From positions 62,001 to 126,000 of the forward strand of contig NKYR01000093.1 in the NCBI GenBank assembly GCA_003184365.1: a DNA stretch of 64,000 nt, read 5' to 3'. The notes below the pieces were generated by a model. It searched no databases. It was not told the origin of the DNA and saw only the letters and a program-made list of their open reading frames with translations. Both the position numbers and the translations under genes were made by a program. This DNA comes from Evernia prunastri. Lineage: Eukaryota; Ascomycota; Lecanoromycetes; Lecanorales; Parmeliaceae. Positions 23,245 through 34,798 of the stretch are shown piece after piece. Positions within the stretch are counted from its first letter, which is position 1, and each line of letters starts with the position of its first letter.

Positions 23245-25323
23245 ATGGAACCCTACACATACGAACCTATGCCCAGTCCAACGTCCATTCGGCTCATCAA
23301 GCTCCAGGTCAAGGACGAAACCGGGGACCTCGTTTGTAGTCTCGAGATCGGGGATTTATCCGTTCCACCAGAATACACTGCGCTCTCCTATGCGTGGGGA
23401 GACACGTCCAATACCGCAACCATCGTATGCCATGACAAGACTGTGCAGGTGACGCAAACTCTCCATGCAGCACTTCAGAGGCTTGCAACTATCTCACCAC
23501 CACTACTTGTATGGGCAGATGCTCTCTCTATCGACCAACAAAACATCACAGAGAAGACTCAGCAGGTGAATATGATGGCGTTGATCTATCAAAGCGGGCG
23601 GCGTGAGCATATGGCTAGGACCAGACCCCTATAACGATGCCCCGATTGTACTCAATTATATCAAAGAGTTAATTGAGGGTCTCGGTGTTATACATGCTAT
23701 CGGTGGCCAATTTAAGCATTTTGAAACTAGTACTGGAGCTCTTCATTGGAAATTTCTGGGTAACACCATTGTATCCGCTCTTCCGAGCGCCCTTGTTGAC
23801 CCTAATGAGGAAGAGAAAGCGCGTCTCCAGAGATTCTTTCGCCTCCCCTGGTTTTCTCGAGCGTGGGTGATGCAAGAATGTGGCGTTGCATTCTCAACTG
23901 CTGTACTTTGGGGTGATCATGTTATGGAGTGGAATCCGATCGGTGTGGCCGCGGTCTTCCTTTTGAGGTATTGCAGGGCTCATTTGGCTATGCTCAATCT
24001 ATCCCGAGACGTAGAGAATGTGCGCGACCTCTATACAACTTTCTCGCCGTTTGTGCCGGGAGCAACCTTCTTTCATCTGCTCAACAAGGCACGACGGTAC
24101 AACGCGACTGATCCCAGGGACAAGGTTTTTGCCCTACTGTCACATCCCACGGCCAACACCATCAGCATTCGGAACGCTGCGCCGCGTAACGCATCTGCAT
24201 TCGAGCCCTACACAGGACTAGTCACGCACCTCCTGCCTAGACTTGACGACAAATTCCTCATCAAAATTCTAGCCGAGAAGCTACAAATATCGTCTACCGA
24301 GGCCGCAAACCGACCCGAACCCTTTCTGAAAGCTGATATAGCAAAACTGTTGAGGAAGTCTATCTGAATCTAGCGTGGGAGCATATAACGCGCACGGAGA
24401 CCTTAGAGATCCTGACTGCCGTGCAACATGACCCCGAGAGCACTTCTGATCTCTTCAGTCCCAGCTGGGTGCCACGTTGGGATTACTTTGTTGATACACC
24501 AATTTTGGGACTTTATAACAGCCGTCATTTTGCCTCAGCGAATAGATTGGCTATCGTTACACCTCCTCTAGTCCAGGATCCGAACACCCTCATTGTGCGT
24601 GGGACTTTGTTCTCCAGGGTTCTCTGTCACACAAAGCTTCTCACTTCTCCAGATTTCGACCTTCCCTTACCCAGCACGGATTCCCTAGGACCGGAATCTC
24701 CTCTCGTCCAAGACTTTTGGACAAGTAACCCAATAGCATCAACCTGGTTAACCTTTGGTCTTGCTCGAGTGTACGACGAAGACCACCCGTATCCTCAAAT
24801 TCCGTCGCCTTTCGTTGGATCGGCTTATCCTATGGTTTTCCGAAAATCAAGTCTCGATGACGCTTTCCTTCAAACATGGGTTTCAGGTACGACTGGGACA
24901 GAATTGGAGGGGTTTGACTACCAAGCAGACTCCGGTGCGTACTGGGATCGGCTCTTCTGGGGTACGCTTGGAAACCCATATCGCGGAGTAGAGGAGAGAA
25001 AGAGCGGCGATGAAGAGGTGCGCTGGAGAAGGTATCGGGATATTGCGGCAGTGACGTGTAATCAGAGGAAGTTCTTCATCACACACAAGGGCTTCTTCGG
25101 ACTGGGACCGGGTGCGCTCAAAGTAGGAGATCGGGTGGCCGTATTTTTGGGGAGTGACGTGCCGTTCATCATCCGTGAGGCGGACCCTGATGCTCTCGAT
25201 CCCACGATGCCAGTACCAAATGATACCAAATTCAAACTCGTCGGAGAGTGCTACGTACATGGCCTAATGCTGGGTCAGGCCGTCAGGGGCCAAGAGATTG
25301 AAAGGAATATAGTCCTGCAATAA
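23245..25323 (+). pseudogene. HET-domain (heterokaryon incompatibility) protein, two frameshifts
   Basis: ATG at 23245 (MEPYTYEPMP) starts a typical HET domain: YTALSYAWGD, then LLVWADALSIDQQN, then QVNMMALIYQSGRR. At about 23602 the frame slips by one base and continues with VSIWLGPDPYNDAPIV and LPWFSRAWVMQECGVA. At about 24342, in a run of four A's, it slips again and continues with VEEVYLNLAWEHI and PSWVPRWDYFVDTP. It ends with the usual C-terminal FFITHKGFFGLGPGALKVGDRV and a stop at 25323. Each break fits loss of a single base, and no nonsense codon lies elsewhere. HET proteins trigger cell death on non-self fusion. This copy is either recently inactivated or carries two sequencing errors; neither break has a plausible intron. 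Confidence 0.8.
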
Positions 25324-25949
25324 GAATAAACAGAGGATAGTTAACCGAGGAAGTTATCGATGTAAGATCTTATGTTCCTCCCCAATTTGAAAAGCATTTT
25401 GGGGGAGAGATCCCGAGTACTAGATGTAACAATGAATCTCGATGCCAAGCGCTATTCATTCATTCATATTCGAATCTTCGGCGTGGGCTTGGCGCTCGAT
25501 TTTGTGAGGTCAATTGGGTGAGGACCTAACATTTCGCTTTTCACGAGCCTTGACGTGATACTGTTGGACAGACTGCCGTTTTACATGGTTGAGTACATCT
25601 ATAAATCAATATGTCCTTCATCTCCCTTGAAACTCAAACCATTTCTCTTCAAAGATAAATTGAGATCAGCTTGAAGGATAAGAGAAAGTATTCCGTAATA
25701 GTACTAGTACTTCAACACCACAACCATACTCATCGCCATGTGGGGACCCAATGGTTTTCGCAAGGTCCCTATTCAGAGCACTCCTTCCGTCGGGCGCCGT
25801 CCTATTAGCCCGCATCGGCCTCAGCGAGGACGATATTGCACGCCTGCACCAGCAGCATCTTCTGTCCATCAGTGCTAGTGCTGGCGATTTTCGGAATGGA
25901 CGACATCTACGAGGCCGTCGTCTGGGTCGTTTGGGAGTTTTCTTGGCAT
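25324..25949. other. intergenic with small hairpin after the HET gene
   Basis: At about 25378-25412 the sequence ctcccc, an AT-rich loop, then gggggag could form a small hairpin. No gene is recognised. A fragment MDDIYEAVVWVVWEFSW can be read near 25898, just before the dispersed repeat, and may belong to a lost gene. Confidence 0.4.
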
Positions 25950-26072
25950 TTGGGGGACTAAAACAGTACATAGGGCTCTTCAGATAGCTGCCAGCCCCGG
26001 TGTTGAGACCCTGCAACAACATCTACACGATTACAGCAATTTTGGTGATTTTACATGATCGCAGGTGAAAGG
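25950..26072 (+). repeat. dispersed repeat / gene remnant, copy A
   Basis: This ~120-bp stretch matches 41228-41345 on the same strand (ccagccccgg, caacaacatctacacg, then ttttggtga-tttacatgat). In one frame it reads LQIAASPGVETLQQHLH and ends in FGDFT and a stop. That frame is recoverable in the other copy only after one indel, so a shared ancestral coding segment is likely. Confidence 0.75.
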
Positions 26073-26079
26073 TAACTCA

Positions 26080-26340
26080 GGAAAATTCCCTCTACGTATA
26101 GTAAAAGTTTTGGGATTTATATACCAAAAACGTTAGAAAACGATAACTCGTAAATTATGCTCGAAGTCTCAAATAAATCAAAGCTCTTTTTCCTACCAAG
26201 CTTTTGAGGCAATTAGCCTAAACAATTCGACTTTTTTTATCAGAAAATCCTAAGTTATAAGCATCGATTAGCCGAAAGATTGATTTGCTACAGATATTTT
26301 AGGAAAAATTAAGCACGATAGCTACCTTTTTCAGGCTATG
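26080..26340. other. AT-rich block
   Basis: The stretch is clearly richer in A and T than its neighbours, with A and T runs and no open frame of note. It lies between the dispersed repeat and the NB-ARC relic. Such blocks often are RIP-mutated transposon remains; no identifiable element is left. Confidence 0.5.
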
Positions 26341-26539
26341 AGCCCCAATCTCCCGGAAGATATTCTGTGAATCCTCCTAAGCAATCATCAGATGAAGTAG
26401 TGTACTTCCTTAAACACAACAGATACTGTGTGAAGATGACCCAAATAAATCCTTCCCAAGTCGGGTTTGTGACAGATGCACGTTAAGAATTGGTAGCTGT
26501 CCCGGAAACAGGCCTTAAAACAGGAGGTCGTGCCCAACT

Positions 26540-28495
26540 GCCCTCGAAGCGACTCAAACATTGACGAACATGGATGCAGGAAGAGACTGGGTGGTCATTC
26601 TTGACGATGCAGAAGACCAGAAGCTCGTCGCCGACCTTTGGCCGCCCGCCGCGCATGGATTAGTCCTGCTTACTAGTCAAAACCAACATTGGCTTTCGGC
26701 TGATCGTCTCACTCATGGAATGGAAGTCGACTCATTCTCTCAGGCTGATGGCGAGAGTATGCTCCAACAGATGCTATCGAATCATGGAAGGGCAATAGTG
26801 CAAAGCGCAAAGCAGCGCATTGTGACGGCTTTGGGGGCGCTTCCGCTTGCCATATTCTAAATTGGATTGTACCTGATAGCCACTCATTCATCCCCAGAAA
26901 CTTTCCTTGATACATATTTGGACCCATCAAAGGCGGTAAATGTCAATTGTTGGAATGAGGCAGTGCCTTTGACCCACCAGCATACTCTGCCAACCATGTA
27001 GAAACTAGGGTTCGAGAAGCTTTCACCAGATTCCGTCCTTTTGGTCAACATAATGGCACTGCTAGACCCAAATCGCATCCCATATGTGTTGTTTCTATCT
27101 GATATATCGGACATTCCGTTCGGTGAAAGTACAACGTAAAGTCGATCCAGCCCTTGGTTTGTACCGATCTGACGAGTCTCACAGACTAAAAGATGCGGTG
27201 CGCTACTTACGATGATATTCGTTTGTAGCAAATGTTGCAGGCGAAGGCCCATCGCAAGTATACTCGGTTCATCGTCAAGTTCAGCTATACACGCAGAGTC
27301 GACTGGACGCCGCGGCACTTCAACGGTGCCTGGAAGTTGCAGTCAACCTGCTGCGGCATCAGTTTCCGCATCGATCCCCCTTCGCAGAATGATTGGACCC
27401 TTTCAATCAATGCTGGCAGCCAGCAGAAGCCTGGATATCCCATCTTGTGTCCATCAAGAACGCCATCAAACAATTCCATGAGCCAGGCCAAGGTCCCAAC
27501 AGTCTACATATCTCTACTGCTTGACGAATTCATATACCTCTGGGAGCGCTGCTTCCTGCAACGAGGCATTAAACTCATCTCAGCGGCAAAGGAGCTTTGC
27601 GGAGGGGAGTCAACTCGTCCGCTTCTCGTGGAAATCCAGTGCTTTTACGCTTGTATCCTTTCCAACCTCGGACGGATCGATGAGGCGGAAAAGCTGTTCC
27701 AGGAGCAGGTCCTGCAAAGGAAGGGAAGAATGACCAAACTCGGGAAATCTGGCATCAGACCCAGTATGGAAGACGAATTTCTCTTGGCCAATGCTTATAA
27801 TAATCTTGTAGGCATACAATGTGCACAAGGACACTACCATGAAGCAGAGCTGCGCAATACTCTCTCACTGGACTTGAAACAAAGATGGATAAACGAGAAG
27901 GATATGGACTTGCTGTTAAGTCTGTCCCACAGCAACCTAGGGAATCTCTACGGCCGGCAAGGTAAATGGAGGGATAGTGCGCTGAATTTCGAGAAAGCGC
28001 TCGATCTGGGACGTTCGGTGATCTTAGGGCAGGCGCTCACTGCCCAAAACTATGGCTGGACGCGTCGGGCCGAGGGTCAGGTAGACAAGGCAAGAGATCT
28101 TCTCACCATAGCGTTCCGGATGCGCTCAGACAAATTGGGTGATCACCATGAGACAGCGAGCACACTGCATATGTTGGCAATGTGCCACCACACACTAGGC
28201 GAATTGAATGATGCCCGGTACGTACATGGAACTCGTTCGTCTACTACTCTGACAGCCTGCCTCCAGCGACCTTCTCCGGGAAGCTTTAAGGATGTTGGAG
28301 GCTGCGGGGGTACGGAGGGATACCAACCGCATCGCCCGCTCGACGCATCACCTTGCTCGGATTCTGCGAGACCTGAGTGACCCTTCTGCTGAAGGAGTCT
28401 GGGCACGGGCCGTCGAGATCAGCAACACGGTGTCCGGTACCGGTACCGGTCTTTCAGACGAAGATGTGTACGACGACTTGGTTGCGTACATGTAG
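26540..28495 (+). pseudogene. NB-ARC / TPR NLR-like protein, decayed
   Basis: The NB-ARC part starts mid-domain: RDWVVILDDAEDQKLVADLWP (Walker-B-like), then GLVLLTSQN, then ALGALPLAIF followed by a TAA. Reading through gives IGLYLIATHSS, FLDTYLDP, then a TAG and KLGFEKLSPDS, NIMALLDPNRIPY, resembling the DUF7779-type linker. More stops and frame changes lie at about 27137-27230. From about 27480 a long frame encodes tetratricopeptide repeats (AKELCGGESTR, LANAYNNLVGIQ, LSHSNLGNLYGRQGKW, TASTLHMLAMCHHTLGELNDAR). An intron near 28217-28270 leads to EALRMLEAAGVRR and a stop at 28495. No P-loop or N-terminal effector domain was found upstream. Products of this family sense non-self; this copy is broken. 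Confidence 0.75.
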
Positions 28496-29895
28496 TATTG
28501 ACTGGACATGCGTTCTTCTAATGCTGACACTTGATTGACTAATTACATTCTGTCCCAATCTTTTCACAGTTGAAAGGCATCCAACGTCGCATCATTGCTC
28601 TGCTGCCAGGGCGGTGTAGCAATCCGTCGTCCTCCTGTAGCTGTAGACTCTCCACGTCCTTGTCGTTCAGCGGGTTGTTGTTGGTCGCGCGCTTCTTGTA
28701 CTACCTCGTAACCTATACCTCCTCTTGCTCTGCCGCCTCTATCAAAAAGTGACTCAGCTGTAGCCGCCTCCTCTTCTGCCGCTAGGTGACTAGCGGTGAT
28801 TGCCGCCAGGCACGCGCTTGATCTCGAGCACCTTGCTGTCGCTTATGCTCGTTGGTGTTTTGGAAACATGTCAGAATTAGATACTCGGCTCCGCCTCCTC
28901 GGCTATGCGGGGTTTACCTATACCTTGTTAAGTTAGCGCCCGTGTAGAAAGCTAGCCGGATTAGGAGGGGTATACGCCTAGGTAGTGAATAGGGTATACC
29001 TTACGCGTAGGAGCTGCCTATATTCGTGGAAAGAGTGCTTGCGTAGTCGCTATCTGGGTCGGCTGGCTCTGGCAGTGAAGACACAGAGTGTAGAAGACGG
29101 TTCTAGCCTTGGCCCCACTCGTGTACATCGATTCATGTACCGTATCGTCATTGCGGCCCGAGTGACTTAAAGCCATCTACCATCAGATATCTGAGCCGTT
29201 CAAGGAAAGAGTAATCTTGTCTTTCGCCAGTATCTCACCTCTCTCACTAGCATGAAACAGTCCTTCGGCAGTTTTATGGAGTCGAGTTCATGCCTCATGT
29301 TCTTTTCTCTATCGATCCTTCCGCCATATTCTGAATCAGAGTGCCTGCGGCTTAGCGATTAGAGAAGAACCATGCCTGAGACCGGCAAGGAGGGATTGAC
29401 CCTAGTAGCTCTTACTCTGTGGTACTGCTCACCGCTGATAATTTACTCGATAAAACACTTTTACCCTGGGTAGGTATTTTTCTACCTTTTGCAAGCCTAG
29501 GGCTAGGTTAGGGCTGGATGAAGAAGCATCATCATCCCAAGGTACAACTTAGGTAAGGTAGGTAGGTAGACGTCTCAAGGTGTACTGTAAGTTATCGGAC
29601 TATAGCAGGATAGATGGCTATCTGACTACAAGAGAGAGAAATGGCATACGGATCCCTCTTAAGCGTAATCCGCCGTACTAGAGTGTCGCCAAGACATGCG
29701 GCTCAATTGCGGCAGCCCTTGTTATCAATCTGTCTGCTGACACTTATCCAAACAACTTCTCTCTCAGCCTTGTTGAGCTGGTCAGTACCTTACTTTACCA
29801 TTTAAATCGTAAGGGGCAACGGAGCCACCACTACAAGGCGCACTACATGATCGACCACCGGACTACGGACTACTGAATCTCGAGAACGCTTCATC
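28496..29895. other. intergenic, no gene recognised
   Basis: The segment lies between the NB-ARC/TPR relic and the eisosome gene. Short repeated taggtaggta and gtatac motifs occur around 28900-29000 and 29460-29570. They may be transposon debris; no family could be identified. Confidence 0.5.
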
Positions 29896-31032
29896 ATGTC
29901 AGTATCTGTCGCCCAAGCTCAAGCTCTACTCCAACACATAGCTCCGATCCTCTTTTACTGACCCTGTCATTACTTCCGCCAGGAATCGATCCCTCTCCGT
30001 AAGATCCAAAAAGGACAATGCCTCCAGCACCGGAAGCGCAGGAAGCGCCCCCAAGCACCGATTCACCATGGCCTCGCTACGCGGCATGCAGCAGCCGGAA
30101 CTGAGCAAGAAGCTGTTCAAGATCATCAAGAGCGAGAACCACGCCATCGGCGCCTACGAATCGGCCAGCCGCGAACGCATCTCCATCGCCTCTCAGCTGT
30201 CGGACTGGGGCGAGGCCACGGGGGACGACTCCGTCTCCGACATCGCGGACAAGCTGGGCGTCCTCCTCTCGGAGCTGGGCGAACAGGAGGACGTGTTCGC
30301 CCAGAACCTGGAGGACTACCGTGGCATTATGAAGCAGATACGGAACACGGAGAGTTCCGTGCAGCCGAGCAGGAACCACAAGGCGAAGATCTCGGACGAG
30401 ATCGCCAAGCTGAAGTACAAGGAGCCCGAAAGCACCAAGATCGTCCAGCTCGAGCAGGAACTCGTCCGGGCCGAAGCGCAGAACCTCGTCGCAGAAGCCC
30501 AGCTGACCAACATCGTACGTTCCTCCTCGCAAGCTATAGGCCCCCGTGAGATTTCTGACCGAGACTGACCCACCCAACCAACCAGACCCGCCAGAAGCTC
30601 AAGGAAGCCTACGACCTCCACTTCGCCGCGACCATCGAGCGCGCGGAGAAGCAAATCATGCTCGCCCGGCACGGCCGCCGCCTGCTGAACCTGCTCGACG
30701 ACACCCCCGTCGTCCCCGGCGACACGCGCCCGGCCTTCGAGCACGGCCACCAAGCCCGCCAGGTCCTCAACGACGCCGAAGAGGACCTGCGCGACTGGGC
30801 GCCGAACCTGGAGCCGGTGCACAGCACCGCCACGGAGATGGGCTCCAACCTCATGCCGGCGCAGGCCGGCACCGCGGCGACGAGCGTCAGTGGGCAGGAG
30901 GAGGAGGGATCGATGCTCGGGGCCGGGGAGAGCGCGCAGGGTCAGCTGGACGCCCCGGCGCCGCCCGAACACAGGGGGTTCGGTGGTGGGAGCTCGACCG
31001 TCGCGCAGCCGGAAGCGGCGTCTAATTACTAG
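29896..31032 (+). CDS. pil1/lsp1-like: eisosome core protein of the Pil1/Lsp1 family (BAR domain)
   Basis: The protein forms plasma-membrane furrow scaffolds (eisosomes/MCC). After a basic N-terminus (NRSLSVRSKKD) comes the BAR-domain core: QQPELSKKLFKIIKSENHAIGAYE, SQLSDWGE, GEQEDVFAQNLEDYRGIMKQIRNTESSVQPSR, AKISDEIAKLKYKEP. A second intron at 30515-30585 (GTACGT..CCAG) leads to TRQKLKEAYDLHFAA and LDDTPVVPGDTRPA. The C-terminus is acidic and Ala/Gly-rich, and the stop is at 31030-31032. The conserved N-terminus has no in-frame ATG; an upstream TAG closes the frame. An intron at 29898-29982 (GTCAGT, TACTGAC branch, CCGCCAG) joins AT at 29896-29897 to G at 29983, making ATG-AAT-CGA. Otherwise translation would start at the internal ATG at 30068. 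Coding GC content is high. Confidence 0.93.
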
Positions 31033-31760
31033 GCCGTGACAGCAGCATCTGTTCCGCTTCAGCCTGCGTCGGCGTTTATGCGAGATACGATTTGGGGATA
31101 CGGTGGAGTACAAGCGCGATGGAAGCAATCGGCACGGTAGCTGTCTACAATTGTAACGGTGACGCCTTGTTATCTTGCGGTCCTTTTCCTTAACATCACA
31201 CGGACTGGTTGGCGTCGCTCCGTTCACCAACCGATCTTGCTTTGACAGCAGTCTTCTCTACTGCGACTCTCATCATACGGTGTAGCGTTATAGCGCTTCT
31301 TCTCCCCCCAATCCCAATCCTTTTCCACCTGCTGGCCAGGTCTCAATACAGTCAAGACGCTCAGTTGTCAATCCATTCATGAGCAGCCATGCCAATTTTC
31401 AAATGATGTAATTCGAAAGCGATTTCTCTTTTCGGATAGCTCAATACAGTAAATTTCATTGATTCAACGTTGCATTGATTCCTACTAGACAGATCTTTCT
31501 CTCTCTCCTCTCTGCCCCCCGATACTAACTCGCACCGATTCGCACACCTATAACGCGAGAATCCTTATGATGTCCTGAGCGCCACAGCCTGGTCATCTTG
31601 ACTCTGCTTATACAACTATGTACAGCCAATGCCCTACACGCAGATGTTTGCCCAGCTTCCAGTATCCAACCCAATGCTTATTTCCAAAAAAAACAACAAG
31701 ACATGAACCAGATCCAACCCCGCACCACTCGCAGCACCCCCAAAGCTTTTTCCAAGGTAG
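31033..31760. other. convergent intergenic region
   Basis: The segment lies between the eisosome gene and the 3' end of the MFS gene. No coding or RNA feature is seen. Pyrimidine-rich stretches near 31500 and 31800 are low complexity. Confidence 0.55.
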
Positions 31761-32250
31761 TCAGTTGGCGGAACGTACATACCCAAACCATACAGTCCCC
31801 CCCCCCTTTCCCCAAAAATGCTCAACGTTTGATCCTCTGCAAGCACGCAACGACCGCGAGAGCAAAGAGGATGATCTGCCGCAGCGTCTAGTCAGCCCGT
31901 AGTCCTGCACCAGAGGGAAAAAGAAAAGAAGAAAAGAAAAGAAGAACAAGATAAAAATGATCAACGGCATCGACATCGCGGACTCACCGCGGCGACGGAA
32001 AAGCAGACGCCGCTCGATTTGGCGTGGCCGATGGAGAAGAGCCGGCCCATCATGGGCCCGCCGACGAACTTGGCGAGGATCTCGACCACGGCGACGGAGG
32101 TGAAGAGGCGGGCGTGGTAGGCCTGGTCGATGAGGGAGGTGGCGAGGCCCTGCAGCGCGGGCTCTTCGCCTTCGCCCATGCCGCATATGAAGAGCGCTGC
32201 GGGTGGTGGCGCCGTTAGCGATCCATACATGGCGTAGCATAGCAGCACCG

Positions 32251-32281
<31 letters not shown>

Positions 32282-33700
32282 TGCCGTCACCTACCTAGGA
32301 GCAGCATCCAGCTGTGGTATGACAGTTGCAACAGTACGAAGCCCGTCACCGCCAGGAGTAAGGAGACACGGATGACGTTGAGATCGAGCATCTGCGCGCG
32401 AAGTCCTCTCCGGTTCAACACGGAAGACAGCAGCGGCAGAACGACCACCGTCGCCAACGTGGACCCCCCGGCCTGGGAGAACCGCAGCCAGGTGGTCTGG
32501 CTCAGGCCCCAGTGGAAGTTGTACGACGCGTACTGGTACACGAAGGCTTTGCTGATCATGGCGAGCGGCTTGAGGAAGAAAAGGAGGTAGCAAAACGGGA
32601 GGCCCGGCATCTGCATCAGGACGATGATGTCCCTCCACCATTCCTTGTTCTCGGGTTTCGGAGCCGGCATGCGATCGTGGATTCCACGCGGGAGCTGTTC
32701 CGGAGGGGTGACCGTCCCTTCGTCGGAATCGGTGCGGGCGAGCGTGTCGGCGGCGCCGAGAAGAGGGCTTTTGGGGGAAGACGAGTGATGTTTTAGCGAT
32801 TCGGGCATGAAAATGGTAATAAGCAGACCCAGACTCAATGCTCCAATGGCGACGGCAAATGGTAACCATATCCTTACGAGCATCAACAGGCCGGACAGCG
32901 GCGGGGCTAGTAATGTTGTCACGTGGGGCATGCCTGCAAGAAGGTACATATACCTCGTCCTGGCCTGCGTCAGCCAGGGTTTCCGTCGGTTTACTGGGCG
33001 CAAACATCACCTGTGCGATTTATCGACCGTGTCGGCGATGACGGTGAAATTCATTCCCTTGGCGACGCGTTGGGACCCCCCCACGCAGAGGAAGACTGAA
33101 GACAGCCATACAAGCTTTACCGGCAAGTTCATATCAGCATAGCAGATGAACAGAATCCATAACAGACTACATGAAGTTCCTACGCAACAGAGCGCAAGAA
33201 CGACCCGTCTACCAAATCTGCCGACCCCGAGTAAGCAAAGGATCTGTAGTCTGACCACGAAACACGTACCTGTCCGCGATTGATCCGTAATACAGCGCCG
33301 TCAAAAGCCCCGGCAGCGCATCAAAGGTGAATTTGAGACCGGTGAGGGTGGCCAGTTCCTTCTGAATGGCAGGGATTTTGCACAATCCCTCGTGGACATC
33401 TGGGGTCGAGCGTAGGTGGACGGGATCGGTGGAATGGTTGGAGTAGTATCGGTTGCAAATTGCCTGTTCGAATAATTTGATGGTCGGGACCTCAACCATG
33501 TGCTTGGCGAGATAGGTGCAGAATTGCAGGCAGAATGTACAGATGACGATAGGATTCTGCACTACGAATGTCTTCACGGCACGAACGGCACGAACGGGCC
33601 ATTGCCAGAATAGGAATGTATGACGACTGGCAGGTTTCGTATAGCCATCGGTGGGTGGCAGGAGAGGCTGGCGCTCATTGTCGGTCGAGTGATTGTTCAT
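31761..33700 (-). CDS. major facilitator superfamily transporter
   Basis: ATG at 33700. Five exons fit phase: 33270-33700, 33011-33217, 32295-32959, 31988-32195, 31761-31887. Splicing of exon 1 to 2 rebuilds the MFS loop 2-3 signature GSIADRFGRRVVLAL. Hydrophobic segments match a 12-helix carrier, for example VVQNPIVICTFCLQFCTYL, LCCVGTSCSLLWILFIC, ALSLGLLITIFM and LLLAVTGFVLLQLSYHS. A long cytosolic loop (SPKSPLLGAADTLA to ENKEWW) separates the halves. The last exon adds LRQIILFALAVVAC. Substrate is unknown; this branch of fungal MFS proteins is broadly annotated as solute or drug export. Intron 3 contains a 29-nt homopolymer. Confidence 0.85.
32251..32279 (+). repeat. poly-T run of 29 (poly-A on the sense strand of an intron)
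   Basis: Twenty-nine consecutive T residues lie inside the third intron (32196-32294) of the MFS transporter gene. The true length is prone to sequencing error. Confidence 0.95.
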
Positions 33701-34798
33701 GCCTATGTATCAGTAGTGCAGTATGGGTATGGAGATGGAGAGGTTCCCATCTCTAGACATGGACCATGTAATCTTACAAAGGTGATGGATGTCGAAAATT
33801 GTTGGATGAGGCAGGCCGCTGAGACAAGAGGGCAGTGCAGCAACGGGTCAGGGGTACCTTACTCTAAGTCATTCGTACAACCGCTCGTATTAGGTAAGTG
33901 AATAGAGGGAAGAAAGGAAAAGAAGAGCGTGTGATTTCTACGAGCATGTTTGTATATGTTCTCTTTCTTTCTTTATATATATATATATTATATACATCAT
34001 ATATGTCATATATCTCGATAGCTCCCGTGTCTGACATGCATTGAAGGAAGATGAGTAAGGTAAGACGGACAATGTCATCGAATCCGAGTATCTCCGAGAT
34101 TGCAACCCTAACCTTAATGCTCCCTGCTAGCTAGGTTGTATGAAACAGTATGATGTATCTTAAGTAAGGTATCCCTTAGACTGGTATCAAAGAACCCACG
34201 CGCTTTGATTCGCCACTCGCTCAGGGTTGATCCCAAAAGGAATTATGCCTACTACTAGATCATACAGATGGCTTGTTGCATCTGCTGTAGCGGCTGGTGA
34301 TACTCCGTAGTACAATTAATTCGGTGTCTGATGGGAATTGCAGGAAATACGAGAGCGGCTGGGCCACGTTGCTTTGGAGAAAGCACGGGGAAGCGCGAAG
34401 TCATTATCCGGAAAAACCACCCCTGGATTACACCACACCAACGTTAGATACGCGTACTAAACACGTTTGCGATTAGGTTTTGTACTCCGTACCAGGACTC
34501 CGATACCAAAAGACTTCGTTGTATGTAATCATTGAATTTTTCGACGCAGAGGACTCTATTATTTTACTACGACGTTATGTGTAAATAATACTCTGTACGG
34601 AGACGGAGTAGTGCTTTGTACTCGTAGACTTCAAAAGTTCAAATACGATTCTTGCTGGGGTGCGCTATCCGGGTAGTCCCGGGGCAGGGTGTGACATAAG
34701 GTACCTAAGTCCTGCTAGCACAGTACTTTAGCAAGGAACGAGCTAAGCGCGTGGGACGATTATCCCTGCCTAAATCGAGGACCGAGTTACATCGGAAG
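33701..34798. other. intergenic with TA microsatellite
   Basis: The segment is the 5' flank of the MFS gene and the 3' flank of the kinase gene. A TA-rich microsatellite lies at about 33973-34015. No gene is recognised. Confidence 0.55.

Noticed and set aside
28570..29170. Two plus-strand frames of about 60 codons between the NB-ARC relic and the eisosome gene
   Set aside because: No homology or splice support; low-complexity translation.
30077..31230. Long minus-strand frames opposite the eisosome gene
   Set aside because: They overlap the well-supported Pil1/Lsp1 exons on the other strand and are shadows of high-GC coding sequence without motifs.
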